Of a stretch of 64,000 nucleotides of DNA, positions 16,054-23,399 are shown piece after piece. The translations under genes were made by a program, and so were the position numbers. How positions within the stretch are numbered: the stretch's first letter is position 1; the number at the start of each line of letters is the position of its first letter. The notes below the pieces were generated by a model. That model was not told where the DNA came from. It saw nothing but the letters and a program-made list of their open reading frames with translations, and did not search any database. The DNA comes from a virus, in IMG/VR virus record IMGVR_UViG_3300049460_000312, positions 62,001 to 126,000 of that record; one strand, given 5' to 3'.

Positions 16054-17229
16054 TTACTTCGCGGCTTGGGCGCCCGAAGCGAAATCGGTCAGTTCCTTCA
16101 GCAGACGTGCCGAGTACGTCGCCGACAGATGCGTCGGGCTGAACCAGCGCACGTGTTGCGGATCACGATCCGAGAGACCTGCCATGTAAATCGCGATGCT
16201 ATCCGGTTCGAGGGTAAACGACCAGATCACAATCGTGCTTTGCAAACGCAACACCACACAGGCCGGGACCGAGTCACCGCCGAAGAAACCTGCCGGCAGG
16301 GTGGAACGGTCTTCAGCTGCGAGTTGCAGCGGATTGGCGCGCTTATACCACTGGAAGCCAGCCGAGCCCACCGTGATAATCCCGCGACCGTCAGGCAACC
16401 ACGGACCCGCAGCGAAGATGTCGAGCAGGGGCGAAGCCTGACCCAAGAGGATATCCACGCTGTTTTGCGGCGGGCGAGCCACTTGCAGTTCGCCCAGGGC
16501 CTTCACCGGGGGCAAGCCTGCAGAAGTCGATTGGATACCCAGATCCACCGGTGAGTGCATCGGCACACCACCGGACGAATGACCCATCGGTTCGTCATCG
16601 AGGCTGGCGAGTTGCTCGCGCCGGGCGGCCAGTTGATCTGCCGGTGTGCTGGCCAGTGCAGCGATTTCAGCCAGATGCGCTGCTGCAGCGGCACGTGCAC
16701 CGCTCACGGTCGGCGTACCATCGGGCATCGCAGCCGGGGCAACAGGCGGGATACTGCGCAACGGCGGTTCCGGTGTCAGATCGACGGGCGGCGTGATGTC
16801 GAGGGCTTCCACGGGCGGCGGACGACGCGAGGCAATGGCGGCATCGTGCGTGGCTTGACGCAGACGCGCGACCGCGGCTTCGACATCCACGGGTGCCGCT
16901 TCGTCAGCCGGCGCAACAGCCGTTTCGACGACATCTGACAGACCGACCGACTTCTTGTAGTTTTCGATGTGGTTGACGTAATAGCCTGCCATCGACGACA
17001 GGTTGTGCTGGATGTTCTGGATGCTGATCAAGCCTTCCTGCGTGAGAATCGTCGGGCAGGTGGCACCACCCGATTGCTGCCAGGTCACCGCGTCACGCAA
17101 GACGGTTTCGAGCACCTTGTCGGTGTTCTCCAGCGCCTTGGTGATAGCGTTGCTCAGGAACTGCAAACGACCCAGAACTGTTTGATGCGTGTTGTTCGTT
17201 TCGGACATGATGAAAGAGAAGATGCCCAA
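16054..17229 (-). CDS. Pro/Ala-rich protein of unknown function
   Basis: The frame gives 391 residues from TTG 17227-17229 (GGAAG eight bases upstream) or 384 from ATG 17206-17208 (no ribosome site). The choice is open. It has a helical N-terminus (TITKALENTD-like), a long Ala/Pro/Val-rich linker (about 110-230) and a C-terminal domain with LPAGFFGG and FSPTHLSA. A motif VGSAGFQ in the C-terminal domain is also found at the C-terminus of the adhesin at 7977-10184, over a 19-base identical DNA stretch. It is probably a structural or nucleus-associated protein. Confidence 0.8.
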   Translation of the reverse strand: MGIFSFIMSETNNTHQTVLGRLQFLSNAITKALENTDKVLETVLRDAVTWQQSGGATCPTILTQEGLISIQNIQHNLSSMAGYYVNHIENYKKSVGLSDVVETAVAPADEAAPVDVEAAVARLRQATHDAAIASRRPPPVEALDITPPVDLTPEPPLRSIPPVAPAAMPDGTPTVSGARAAAAAHLAEIAALASTPADQLAARREQLASLDDEPMGHSSGGVPMHSPVDLGIQSTSAGLPPVKALGELQVARPPQNSVDILLGQASPLLDIFAAGPWLPDGRGIITVGSAGFQWYKRANPLQLAAEDRSTLPAGFFGGDSVPACVVLRLQSTIVIWSFTLEPDSIAIYMAGLSDRDPQHVRWFSPTHLSATYSARLLKELTDFASGAQAAK

Positions 17230-17253
17230 CGGAATCGCTTCCGTCAGGCTGGG

Positions 17254-18837
17254 TTAGTGGACAGTGGCGTTGCCTTGATGAAATACTTTCTCGCCCACGA
17301 TAAACGGCAGCGTGAGCAGGTGACACTCTGCGGCTTTCTCAGCCAGCAGTAATTCCTTGCGGATGTGATACTCCATGTGCTTGGCGATGTCCTCACACGT
17401 GAAATACTCAAACTCCACATCGACGCCATCGATCTTGCGCAGACGACCAAAGCCCTGAATGTTGGCAGCCGAAGCATTGATGGCATTGGTCAGAATCACG
17501 GTAATAAGTCCCTTGATATCGTGACCGGTGCCTGCCGAGCCAATCGTTGAGACACAGACGGTGGCACTCATCAGGTTGTCGTACGGATCATCCTCCACGT
17601 AGCGCCGGACATCGAGGTCCGGATACCGGCGTTTCAGATAGTCCTTGATCGCTGTACACATCTGGATCGAGGCGGCGTAAATCAGACACTTCTGCCCAGG
17701 CTCGTAACGCGTTAAGAAGCGCTCCTGGAACCGCTCGTCAATGAAGTCCAGGTAATGCCGGAGCAGCCAGCTAAACCGGTTGCCAAAGAAGTTCTTCTCA
17801 AACGCCATGTGCGAGTAGTTCGCTGAACCCATCTCGGTCGTGCGCAACTGGTCACCGTGCTTGATCCGGTAACGCATCGCATACGACTTGACGTACTTGT
17901 CTTCCACCACCACCTTGCACCGTTCTTCCGGCGGGTAGGCGATTTCCTGCATCTTACGGATAAACTGGTCATCCGCAATCAGCGTGGCAGACAAAGAGAT
18001 GGACCACTCGATGTGGGTGTACAGGTCGATCTTGAAGTTGCAATGGAAGTCTTCGTGCACTTCATCGATGATACGCAGACCGGCCTGAATCACCTGACAG
18101 AACTGTTCAGGCAAACAGTCGTAGCCCAGATCCAGAATCGCATCGCCCTTCTGTTCATAAAGGTCGATATAGTTCTGGAACGTGCGGTTGGACACGAGGA
18201 TCGCTTTCGCCTCCAGCGTGCCTTCCTTGGCAGCCCGAATCACTTCCATCAACATGGCAGAGCCCTGCACGACAATCACGTCACGCGAAGGCGTCATCCC
18301 CAGCAACTCTTCCAAGTCACTCGGCCACTTCTTCAGATACTTCGGCTTCAGAAACGCAACAATGCGCTTATCCAGCTGCGACGCAAACCACGACGCCACA
18401 AAGGTCTTCCCCTTGCCTGGAGGAATCCCCACAAACTTACGTCGGGAAGGTTCAGTCGAGATGTTGTACTTATTGATCTCGACCTGATAGTCACGCGGTG
18501 TTTTCTCCTTGGTGATCTCGCAGTCAAGCTTGGCGGCTTCAACGTATCCGAATTCTTGCACAGTCCAGCCGTGCTCGGGTACGCCGGTGTCTGCGAGATA
18601 ATGCTGAAAAGCCTTCCACTGGCCAATGTGGAGACGGATGTGATTCTTGCGGACAACCTTCGCCGCAAACACCTTGACGGGACCACGCTTAAAGAAGCGC
18701 CCGACTTTGATCATGCCGAACTGGATATAGTTGCGGACAAATTTCTCCACAATGGCCTGTCCAGACGGGGACATGTTCCGCACCACAAAGTGATGCGAGA
18801 ACCGGTCGACCTCGAAATACTTGCTCACAGCACTCAT
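17254..18837 (-). CDS. SF2 DNA/RNA helicase
   Basis: This protein has 527 residues. Walker A (PPGKGKT) is at 139-145, motif II DEVH at 258-261, an SLSAT motif III follows at about 284-288, and QGFGRLRK (motif VI) is near 470. Upstream of Walker A is a Q-like PRDYQVE motif. It fits the UvsW-like/DEAH helicase group of large phages, which unwind DNA or RNA structures in replication and recombination. The N-terminal 110 residues have no recognised domain. It lies downstream of the RNA polymerase and nucleic-acid genes on the same strand. Confidence 0.9.
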   Translation of the reverse strand: MSAVSKYFEVDRFSHHFVVRNMSPSGQAIVEKFVRNYIQFGMIKVGRFFKRGPVKVFAAKVVRKNHIRLHIGQWKAFQHYLADTGVPEHGWTVQEFGYVEAAKLDCEITKEKTPRDYQVEINKYNISTEPSRRKFVGIPPGKGKTFVASWFASQLDKRIVAFLKPKYLKKWPSDLEELLGMTPSRDVIVVQGSAMLMEVIRAAKEGTLEAKAILVSNRTFQNYIDLYEQKGDAILDLGYDCLPEQFCQVIQAGLRIIDEVHEDFHCNFKIDLYTHIEWSISLSATLIADDQFIRKMQEIAYPPEERCKVVVEDKYVKSYAMRYRIKHGDQLRTTEMGSANYSHMAFEKNFFGNRFSWLLRHYLDFIDERFQERFLTRYEPGQKCLIYAASIQMCTAIKDYLKRRYPDLDVRRYVEDDPYDNLMSATVCVSTIGSAGTGHDIKGLITVILTNAINASAANIQGFGRLRKIDGVDVEFEYFTCEDIAKHMEYHIRKELLLAEKAAECHLLTLPFIVGEKVFHQGNATVH

Positions 18838-18903
18838 GTTTTCTCGCCTTCATACAGAACTCTATGGGATGTGTCTCGCAGGTAAGAAAATATGGGCTGT
18901 TGT

Positions 18904-19146
18904 TTAACCAGGCACATGACAGTCATGACCCCAGCAATCCGGACACGGGCCCGGTACTCGGGTATCGTATCGCGGACAGTAATAACGACGCTGGGGTGGC
19001 GGCTCCTGTTGCTGTACTGGTTGGGGCTTGGCTTCGTTAGGCGTCACTTTCGGTTTCCTCCCGATCCATGTGCGCGTGCATGATACAACTCCACACGCGA
19101 CGATTACCGTCATCGCCGTCATTGCGATAAGCGACGAGATCGCCAT
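18904..19146 (-). CDS. Small Cys/Pro-rich protein with membrane anchor or lipobox-like N-terminus
   Basis: The frame gives 80 residues; ATG 19144-19146 has no clear ribosome site and internal ATGs also exist. The N-terminus is hydrophobic (MAISSLIAMTAMTVIVACG), followed by Cys residues (VACGVVSC) that could be a lipobox-like cleavage site. A Pro/Gln-rich stretch and two CPxC-type clusters (CPDCWGHDC) at the end resemble a small zinc ribbon or outer-membrane spanin-like partner. It overlaps the 3' end of gene 19037-19669. The family is not recognised. Confidence 0.5.
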   Translation of the reverse strand: MAISSLIAMTAMTVIVACGVVSCTRTWIGRKPKVTPNEAKPQPVQQQEPPPQRRYYCPRYDTRVPGPCPDCWGHDCHVPG

Positions 19147-19669
19147 TACGGTTGTAACACTTCACCAGACGTCCGGTGCATTCGGCAATGGCCAGTGCCG
19201 CTGCTTTCGAACGCGACTGACCCATATTGCAATGGACCACGATGGTCGGAGCGTCCTTGTGCTTGAGCACGAAGTCGACGATGGCTTCTCCGTCTTCGAT
19301 CCGACACCAGCGGTCCCCCTGCGCCTCGCTACGAATGCTCACGTGGTCATGGAAGCCACGGTGCAATACTTCGACATCATCCGGCTTGCGGAAGAACGTA
19401 GGCGGCTCTGCGTGCGTGTCAGTGATGCTGATGATCGCATCACTCGAACGATACGGATAGCCGGAGGCATCGTTGCGCGACATGAAGATCACGCGCTTCG
19501 TGCCGGGTGCGTCTGGAGCGGGCTTTTGTTTGTTCTCTTCAGCCTTAGCATTCTCTTGCGGACTCAAGAAAGCCTTCTCAGGTTTGGCTGGGTCGTGGAA
19601 CGCCACCCCCGCACGTTCAGCCTGACGCTTCTGTGCAGCGCGTTGTTCATATTTGCTAATCTTCGGCAT
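19037..19669 (-). CDS. Dual-specificity/tyrosine-type protein phosphatase
   Basis: This protein has 210 residues, ATG 19667-19669. The catalytic signature HCNMGQSRS fits HCx5R at about 160-168, with a histidine before the cysteine and a following Ala-rich helix (KAAALAIAE). The N-terminal 80 residues are charged and likely disordered. Phosphatases of this family remove phosphate from tyrosine or other residues. The target could be host or phage proteins. The upstream gene ends in a terminator at 19706-19725. Confidence 0.8.
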   Translation of the reverse strand: MPKISKYEQRAAQKRQAERAGVAFHDPAKPEKAFLSPQENAKAEENKQKPAPDAPGTKRVIFMSRNDASGYPYRSSDAIISITDTHAEPPTFFRKPDDVEVLHRGFHDHVSIRSEAQGDRWCRIEDGEAIVDFVLKHKDAPTIVVHCNMGQSRSKAAALAIAECTGRLVKCYNRNGDLVAYRNDGDDGNRRVWSCIMHAHMDREETESDA

Positions 19670-19705
19670 GGTTGTATCCAAAAGAAAAAAGAGGCAACAC
19701 AAAAC

Positions 19706-19725
19706 CCGGAGGTTTCCCTCCGGGC
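19706..19725 (-). terminator. Terminator
   Basis: Stem CCCGGAGG and CCTCCGGG with a TTTC loop; on the minus strand it is followed by TTTTGTGTTGCC. It ends gene 19740-20753. Confidence 0.8.
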
Positions 19726-19739
19726 TTCGCGACGCGAGA

Positions 19740-20753
19740 TTACTTCTTGATCGGATCACGGTAGTTGAAGATGAGGGCAGCGAGTTGCAGGTCACCATTC
19801 AGTTTGCCGCCTGCCGCACGGATTTCCTTCACCAGTGCGTCGAAGCGGTTCAGCAGGTCGAGGTTCTTTTTCGCTTCGTCCGTAGCAGTCAGTGACTTGA
19901 TGAGCGCCGGCGAGGCGTTGATAGCTTCCGTGACCTTTGGCTGAGCTTTCTCGGCGGCGAAATGCTGCGCCGTTTGCTTGGTGAGCACCGAGATTTCGCT
20001 GGTGGAAACTTCGCCGTCGTTCATGGCGGCGTTGTGACCGATTTCGATGACGAAGCCTTCAGCAGCGGCCTTAGCGATCAGTTGCGTGGCTTCGAATGTC
20101 AGGTCCGCACGCATTTGCGTTTGTTCCTGCGTGAGTTCGCCCGTCGGCTTGACACGCTTGGCGGCTGCTTTTTTGGCCGGAGCTTTCTTCGCTGCTTCAG
20201 CCGGCTTGACCGGAGCCTTCAGTGCATCTGCCGCCTTCTTGATGGCCTTCTTCGCGGCCGGTGCGATGTCCGACTTCACCGCATCGACCTTCGGCTTGGC
20301 GACCTTCTTGGCGGGCGTAGCACGCACTTCGGCAGCCTTCTGTTCCGTGTCCGCCGGCAGCTTCACCAGTGCGCGCTTATTGCTGCGCGAGACGCGCTTG
20401 ACGGTCGACGGTGTCGCGACCTTGGCGGCCGGATCGGGTACGGCGTTGGCCTTGTCGAACAGTGCCTGCTTCTTCGCAGCACGACTCTTCGGTGCTGGCT
20501 TGTCTGCGGGGATGTCGATCTTCTGCGCAGTGACAACAGCTTTCGCAGCCGCGCCTGCCGGATCGTTCACGAGACCCGTCTGCGAAGCCGGCGTGGCGCG
20601 CGTCACGCGCTTCACAGCGGGTTTCTTCACAGGCACCGAGGTCTTGTCAGCGGTCTTGGCCATCGCGGGCTTCGGGAGCTTGTCCGTAGCTTGTTGTGCG
20701 GTGACGCGTTTAGCGACTTTCGAACCGAATTGTTTCTTTGCTGCAGTGGCCAT
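19740..20753 (-). CDS. Histone-H1-like basic DNA-binding protein
   Basis: This protein has 337 residues, start ATG 20751-20753 with AAGGAGAG. Residues 1-190 are a Lys/Ala/Pro tail like histone H1 or bacterial AlgP/HctB proteins, with KKPA, AKKAPAKKAA and KPA repeats. Residues 200-337 form a helical domain. A DNA or RNA binding role is inferred from the basic tail. In a nucleus-forming phage such a protein could compact or organise the phage DNA, but it could also simply be a structural or RNA-binding protein. It lies between the acetyltransferase and the phosphatase genes. Confidence 0.85.
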   Translation of the reverse strand: MATAAKKQFGSKVAKRVTAQQATDKLPKPAMAKTADKTSVPVKKPAVKRVTRATPASQTGLVNDPAGAAAKAVVTAQKIDIPADKPAPKSRAAKKQALFDKANAVPDPAAKVATPSTVKRVSRSNKRALVKLPADTEQKAAEVRATPAKKVAKPKVDAVKSDIAPAAKKAIKKAADALKAPVKPAEAAKKAPAKKAAAKRVKPTGELTQEQTQMRADLTFEATQLIAKAAAEGFVIEIGHNAAMNDGEVSTSEISVLTKQTAQHFAAEKAQPKVTEAINASPALIKSLTATDEAKKNLDLLNRFDALVKEIRAAGGKLNGDLQLAALIFNYRDPIKK

Positions 20754-20821
20754 TTTTCTCTCCTTTAGAGCTATGTGGCGTGGTGATATTTGTTCTCTGC
20801 AAAGGATGCAGATGGGGGTAA

Positions 20822-21262
20822 TTAATTCCAGTGATACTCTAGCCGGTTGCGTCGATACTCACCTTTGGTCACATCGCTGAGATGAAAACCATAACGCTTG
20901 ACGAACACCCGACTGTAATCATGAAACAGTTCTTCAGCTACGGTGCAGTGGGGCATCTCGGAGTCCAGTTGCTCCAGCATCCGGTCAATGAGTTTGACAC
21001 CGAGCCCACTACCCTGGTGCGACTCCTGCACTCGCACACAGCGCAGCTTGGTTTCATGGGCGTTGCGCTTACCGAGCGCCAGACCCACGACCCGTTCATT
21101 CTCTTTGGCCAGCAGGAGAATGTCTTTGCCGACCACAATCCCCGGCATCACGCTGTTGGTGTACCAGTATTCAAACTCCGGGTAGTAGGTGTCCAATCCC
21201 CGTAACAGCTTCAGACCGACTAGCGCTTCGGTAAAGGTGTGACCACGCACAAACGTCAGCAT
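20822..21262 (-). CDS. GNAT-type acetyltransferase
   Basis: This protein has 146 residues, ATG 21260-21262 with GAGGAG upstream. The GNAT acetyl-CoA binding signature is present: VRVQESHQGSGLGVKLI at about 78-94, followed by ELFHDYSRVFVKRYGF. The substrate cannot be read off. It may acetylate a phage or host target; its position beside the H1-like Lys-rich protein makes that a candidate substrate by guilt of neighbourhood only. Confidence 0.85.
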   Translation of the reverse strand: MLTFVRGHTFTEALVGLKLLRGLDTYYPEFEYWYTNSVMPGIVVGKDILLLAKENERVVGLALGKRNAHETKLRCVRVQESHQGSGLGVKLIDRMLEQLDSEMPHCTVAEELFHDYSRVFVKRYGFHLSDVTKGEYRRNRLEYHWN

Positions 21263-21285
21263 CTTTTCTCCTCATCAGCATAAGA

Positions 21286-21303
21286 CGGGGACCGAAGTCC
21301 CCG
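21286..21303. terminator. Terminator
   Basis: Stem CGGGGAC and GTCCCCG with a CGAA loop, preceded by GCATAAGA. It lies between the RNA polymerase gene and the acetyltransferase. Confidence 0.75.
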
Positions 21304-21311
21304 CCGTACGC

Positions 21312-23342
21312 TTAGTAGTTGCCGCGACCGCCAGCCCGCTTGTCCTCGTGATCTGCTACCTCACGCGGCATCAGGATGCCATCGAACGGATGGTTCGGTC
21401 GGTTACGCAAGGCAAACGACTCCGGTGCGTAAATCCCTTCCGCATGATGTTCGTAAGCCATAAACGGCGCCAACGAACGATACATGATGATGTTTCTCAG
21501 CACGCCCAGGCCGTTTTCCGTCCACGGCTTCGGCATCGAGTAATCGTAACGTTCAGCAGAACGGATCAACGCCCCACGCAACGTCACGGACACCACGGCG
21601 AGATTCACCCGGGCTTTCCGGTTCATCAGCTCCACCAGCTCCACGAGGGTCGAGGCAGGGTCGACCAGGCGGTCGCGCTCCACCACTTCCTTCACGGTCG
21701 ACTCCAGCACCTTCGCGATGTCACGCGAGTGGTCCGACATACTAAAGTCACGCATCGGCAACGACGCAAACGGTACATTCCACTTCCAGCCTTTCAGCGG
21801 AATCACGTAACAGCCCGTTTCCTCATCAACCGTATAATTCACGGCCTTGATGTGTTCCAGGAACTCGTACGTGAGAAAGGGCAGACGCTTGCCATCGCGC
21901 AGACTGATTTCCTCGCCATCGCCATTCGCTTGCCGGATCGTGACTTCCGAAAGCTCTGACATGCGCGATTCCATCAACACCCGCACGTTATCCACGTTGT
22001 AGATGTCCGACAGGTTCGGCGCAGCTTCACAGTCAAACAGCAGACTGAGATCGCCGTTCTTGCCGTTCTGCTTAAGCGTATCCGCAAACAGATAGCGATT
22101 GCCGTCGGTGGAGAGCTTGACGAACAACTGCGTGCGCGCATCGATCGAGGCGCCCTTGATGCTCTTGGACGAATCCAAGTGCTTCGTGGACAACACGCCC
22201 TGCGCGTTCTTTTCTGTCACGTGTGTGCAGTTCGCATGACCGATGTTGCTGTTGGACGGAATCAACTCGCTCATCAGCCCGTAACACGTCGAGCAGATGC
22301 CGTTTGGATCGGGCGACGCGCAGTACAGCACATTGCGCAGCTTGATGTTCTTGCCGATCAGGTACTTGTCATCGCGATGCACCGTCTTGAGCATGCCATC
22401 GTCATCGACGTAGTGGTTGCCGTCGAGGATTTCCAGATCGCTCGGCTTGTCCTCGTGCTTGCCCTGTACCCGCCAGTTAAGAAAGCGGGTCGTACCACAG
22501 TCGGTATGGTGAAGTGTTTCCACCCCCATGTCCATGGTGCGCAGCTTGCGCGAGAAATACTCCGTATCCTGCAGGTCGCCCTTGGAGGCATTCAAGGCCT
22601 TCGCTGCCGAGCGCGACTCGATCTGGATGTCCCGTTGTGAGCGGATACCCTGATAATAGCCGCGCATGATCGGAATGCCGAAGCGTTCGTTGTTGATGTC
22701 GGTCAAGAAACCCCGCGGGCCCAGACACTGATGGACCTGCTTGCTCGACACCAGTCCCGAGCGATACAGTTTCGACAATGCATTGTCACGCAGTTCCGGC
22801 TTGCGCTGCAACACCTGATCGATCGTGTAGTAGATGTCCGCAATCGACTCTTCGTCGGGTTTGGCCCGCTCGTACGACGCCACCACATCGGGGTCCTTGA
22901 ACACCGCGTGGAAGTCGAACAGATTCAGCGACGTGATATATGCGCCGAGATAGCGCACCATGTCGTTGTAATGCTGGTTCGAGATGTTGTACGCCAGCTC
23001 CGCCAGTTCAAAGCGCAGATCCACCATGCGCTCGACCGTATGGGTCGCGCTCAGATAATCCGCACAATCCCAGAGGATGTTCTGGATCAGCTTGATGTGC
23101 GTTTCCATGCCGAGCCGTCGCCCATTCAGGACCGCCGCGACATGATGCTTCTTCAGGATCGGTAGTCCCGGATAGTTCGCATGGAATTCCCAGAAATACC
23201 GGCTGTAGATGACCTCCTTGTGGTTGGTCAACAATTCCTCGCCGTCATCGAAGACGAGGATGAGGGGTCCGGCGAGCGAGCGCCAGGTATCCTCGATACT
23301 CAGGCCGAGAACGGTCCGAGCGGCAAGACGTTTTAGTGACAT
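21312..23342 (-). CDS. RNA polymerase beta-prime-like subunit, C-terminal type (probably non-virion polymerase)
   Basis: This protein has 676 residues. Residues 243-285 (ASKGDLQDTEYFSRKL then HHTDCGTT) match the beta-prime trigger-region and DCG zinc site. Near 341-355, YCASPDPNGICSTCYG supplies the remaining zinc cysteines. From about 370, IGHANCTHVTEKNAQGVLS matches the beta-prime segment after the zinc ribbon. It follows the beta-type gene at 23400 and probably pairs with it in the split polymerase, analogous to phiKZ gp71-73/gp74. Its C-terminus GGRGNY is shared with gene 39151-41265. Confidence 0.85.
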   Translation of the reverse strand: MSLKRLAARTVLGLSIEDTWRSLAGPLILVFDDGEELLTNHKEVIYSRYFWEFHANYPGLPILKKHHVAAVLNGRRLGMETHIKLIQNILWDCADYLSATHTVERMVDLRFELAELAYNISNQHYNDMVRYLGAYITSLNLFDFHAVFKDPDVVASYERAKPDEESIADIYYTIDQVLQRKPELRDNALSKLYRSGLVSSKQVHQCLGPRGFLTDINNERFGIPIMRGYYQGIRSQRDIQIESRSAAKALNASKGDLQDTEYFSRKLRTMDMGVETLHHTDCGTTRFLNWRVQGKHEDKPSDLEILDGNHYVDDDGMLKTVHRDDKYLIGKNIKLRNVLYCASPDPNGICSTCYGLMSELIPSNSNIGHANCTHVTEKNAQGVLSTKHLDSSKSIKGASIDARTQLFVKLSTDGNRYLFADTLKQNGKNGDLSLLFDCEAAPNLSDIYNVDNVRVLMESRMSELSEVTIRQANGDGEEISLRDGKRLPFLTYEFLEHIKAVNYTVDEETGCYVIPLKGWKWNVPFASLPMRDFSMSDHSRDIAKVLESTVKEVVERDRLVDPASTLVELVELMNRKARVNLAVVSVTLRGALIRSAERYDYSMPKPWTENGLGVLRNIIMYRSLAPFMAYEHHAEGIYAPESFALRNRPNHPFDGILMPREVADHEDKRAGGRGNY

Positions 23343-23364
23343 AGTGCTTTACCTGTGAGAGAAC

Positions 23365-23389
23365 GGGTCCGGGTGGTTAGGCCGGACCC
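23365..23389 (-). terminator. Terminator or attenuator between polymerase genes
   Basis: A perfect 8-bp stem GGGTCCGG and CCGGACCC with a 9-base loop, in the 57 bases between beta and beta-prime genes. There is no long T-run, so it may only partly stop transcription. Confidence 0.65.
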
Positions 23390-23399
23390 GAGGAGGTTG

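Noticed and set aside
18904-19146. Treating the Cys/Pro-rich frame as a certain spanin
   Set aside because: The lipobox-like Cys is only weakly placed and no clear ribosome site exists, so it is listed with low confidence only.
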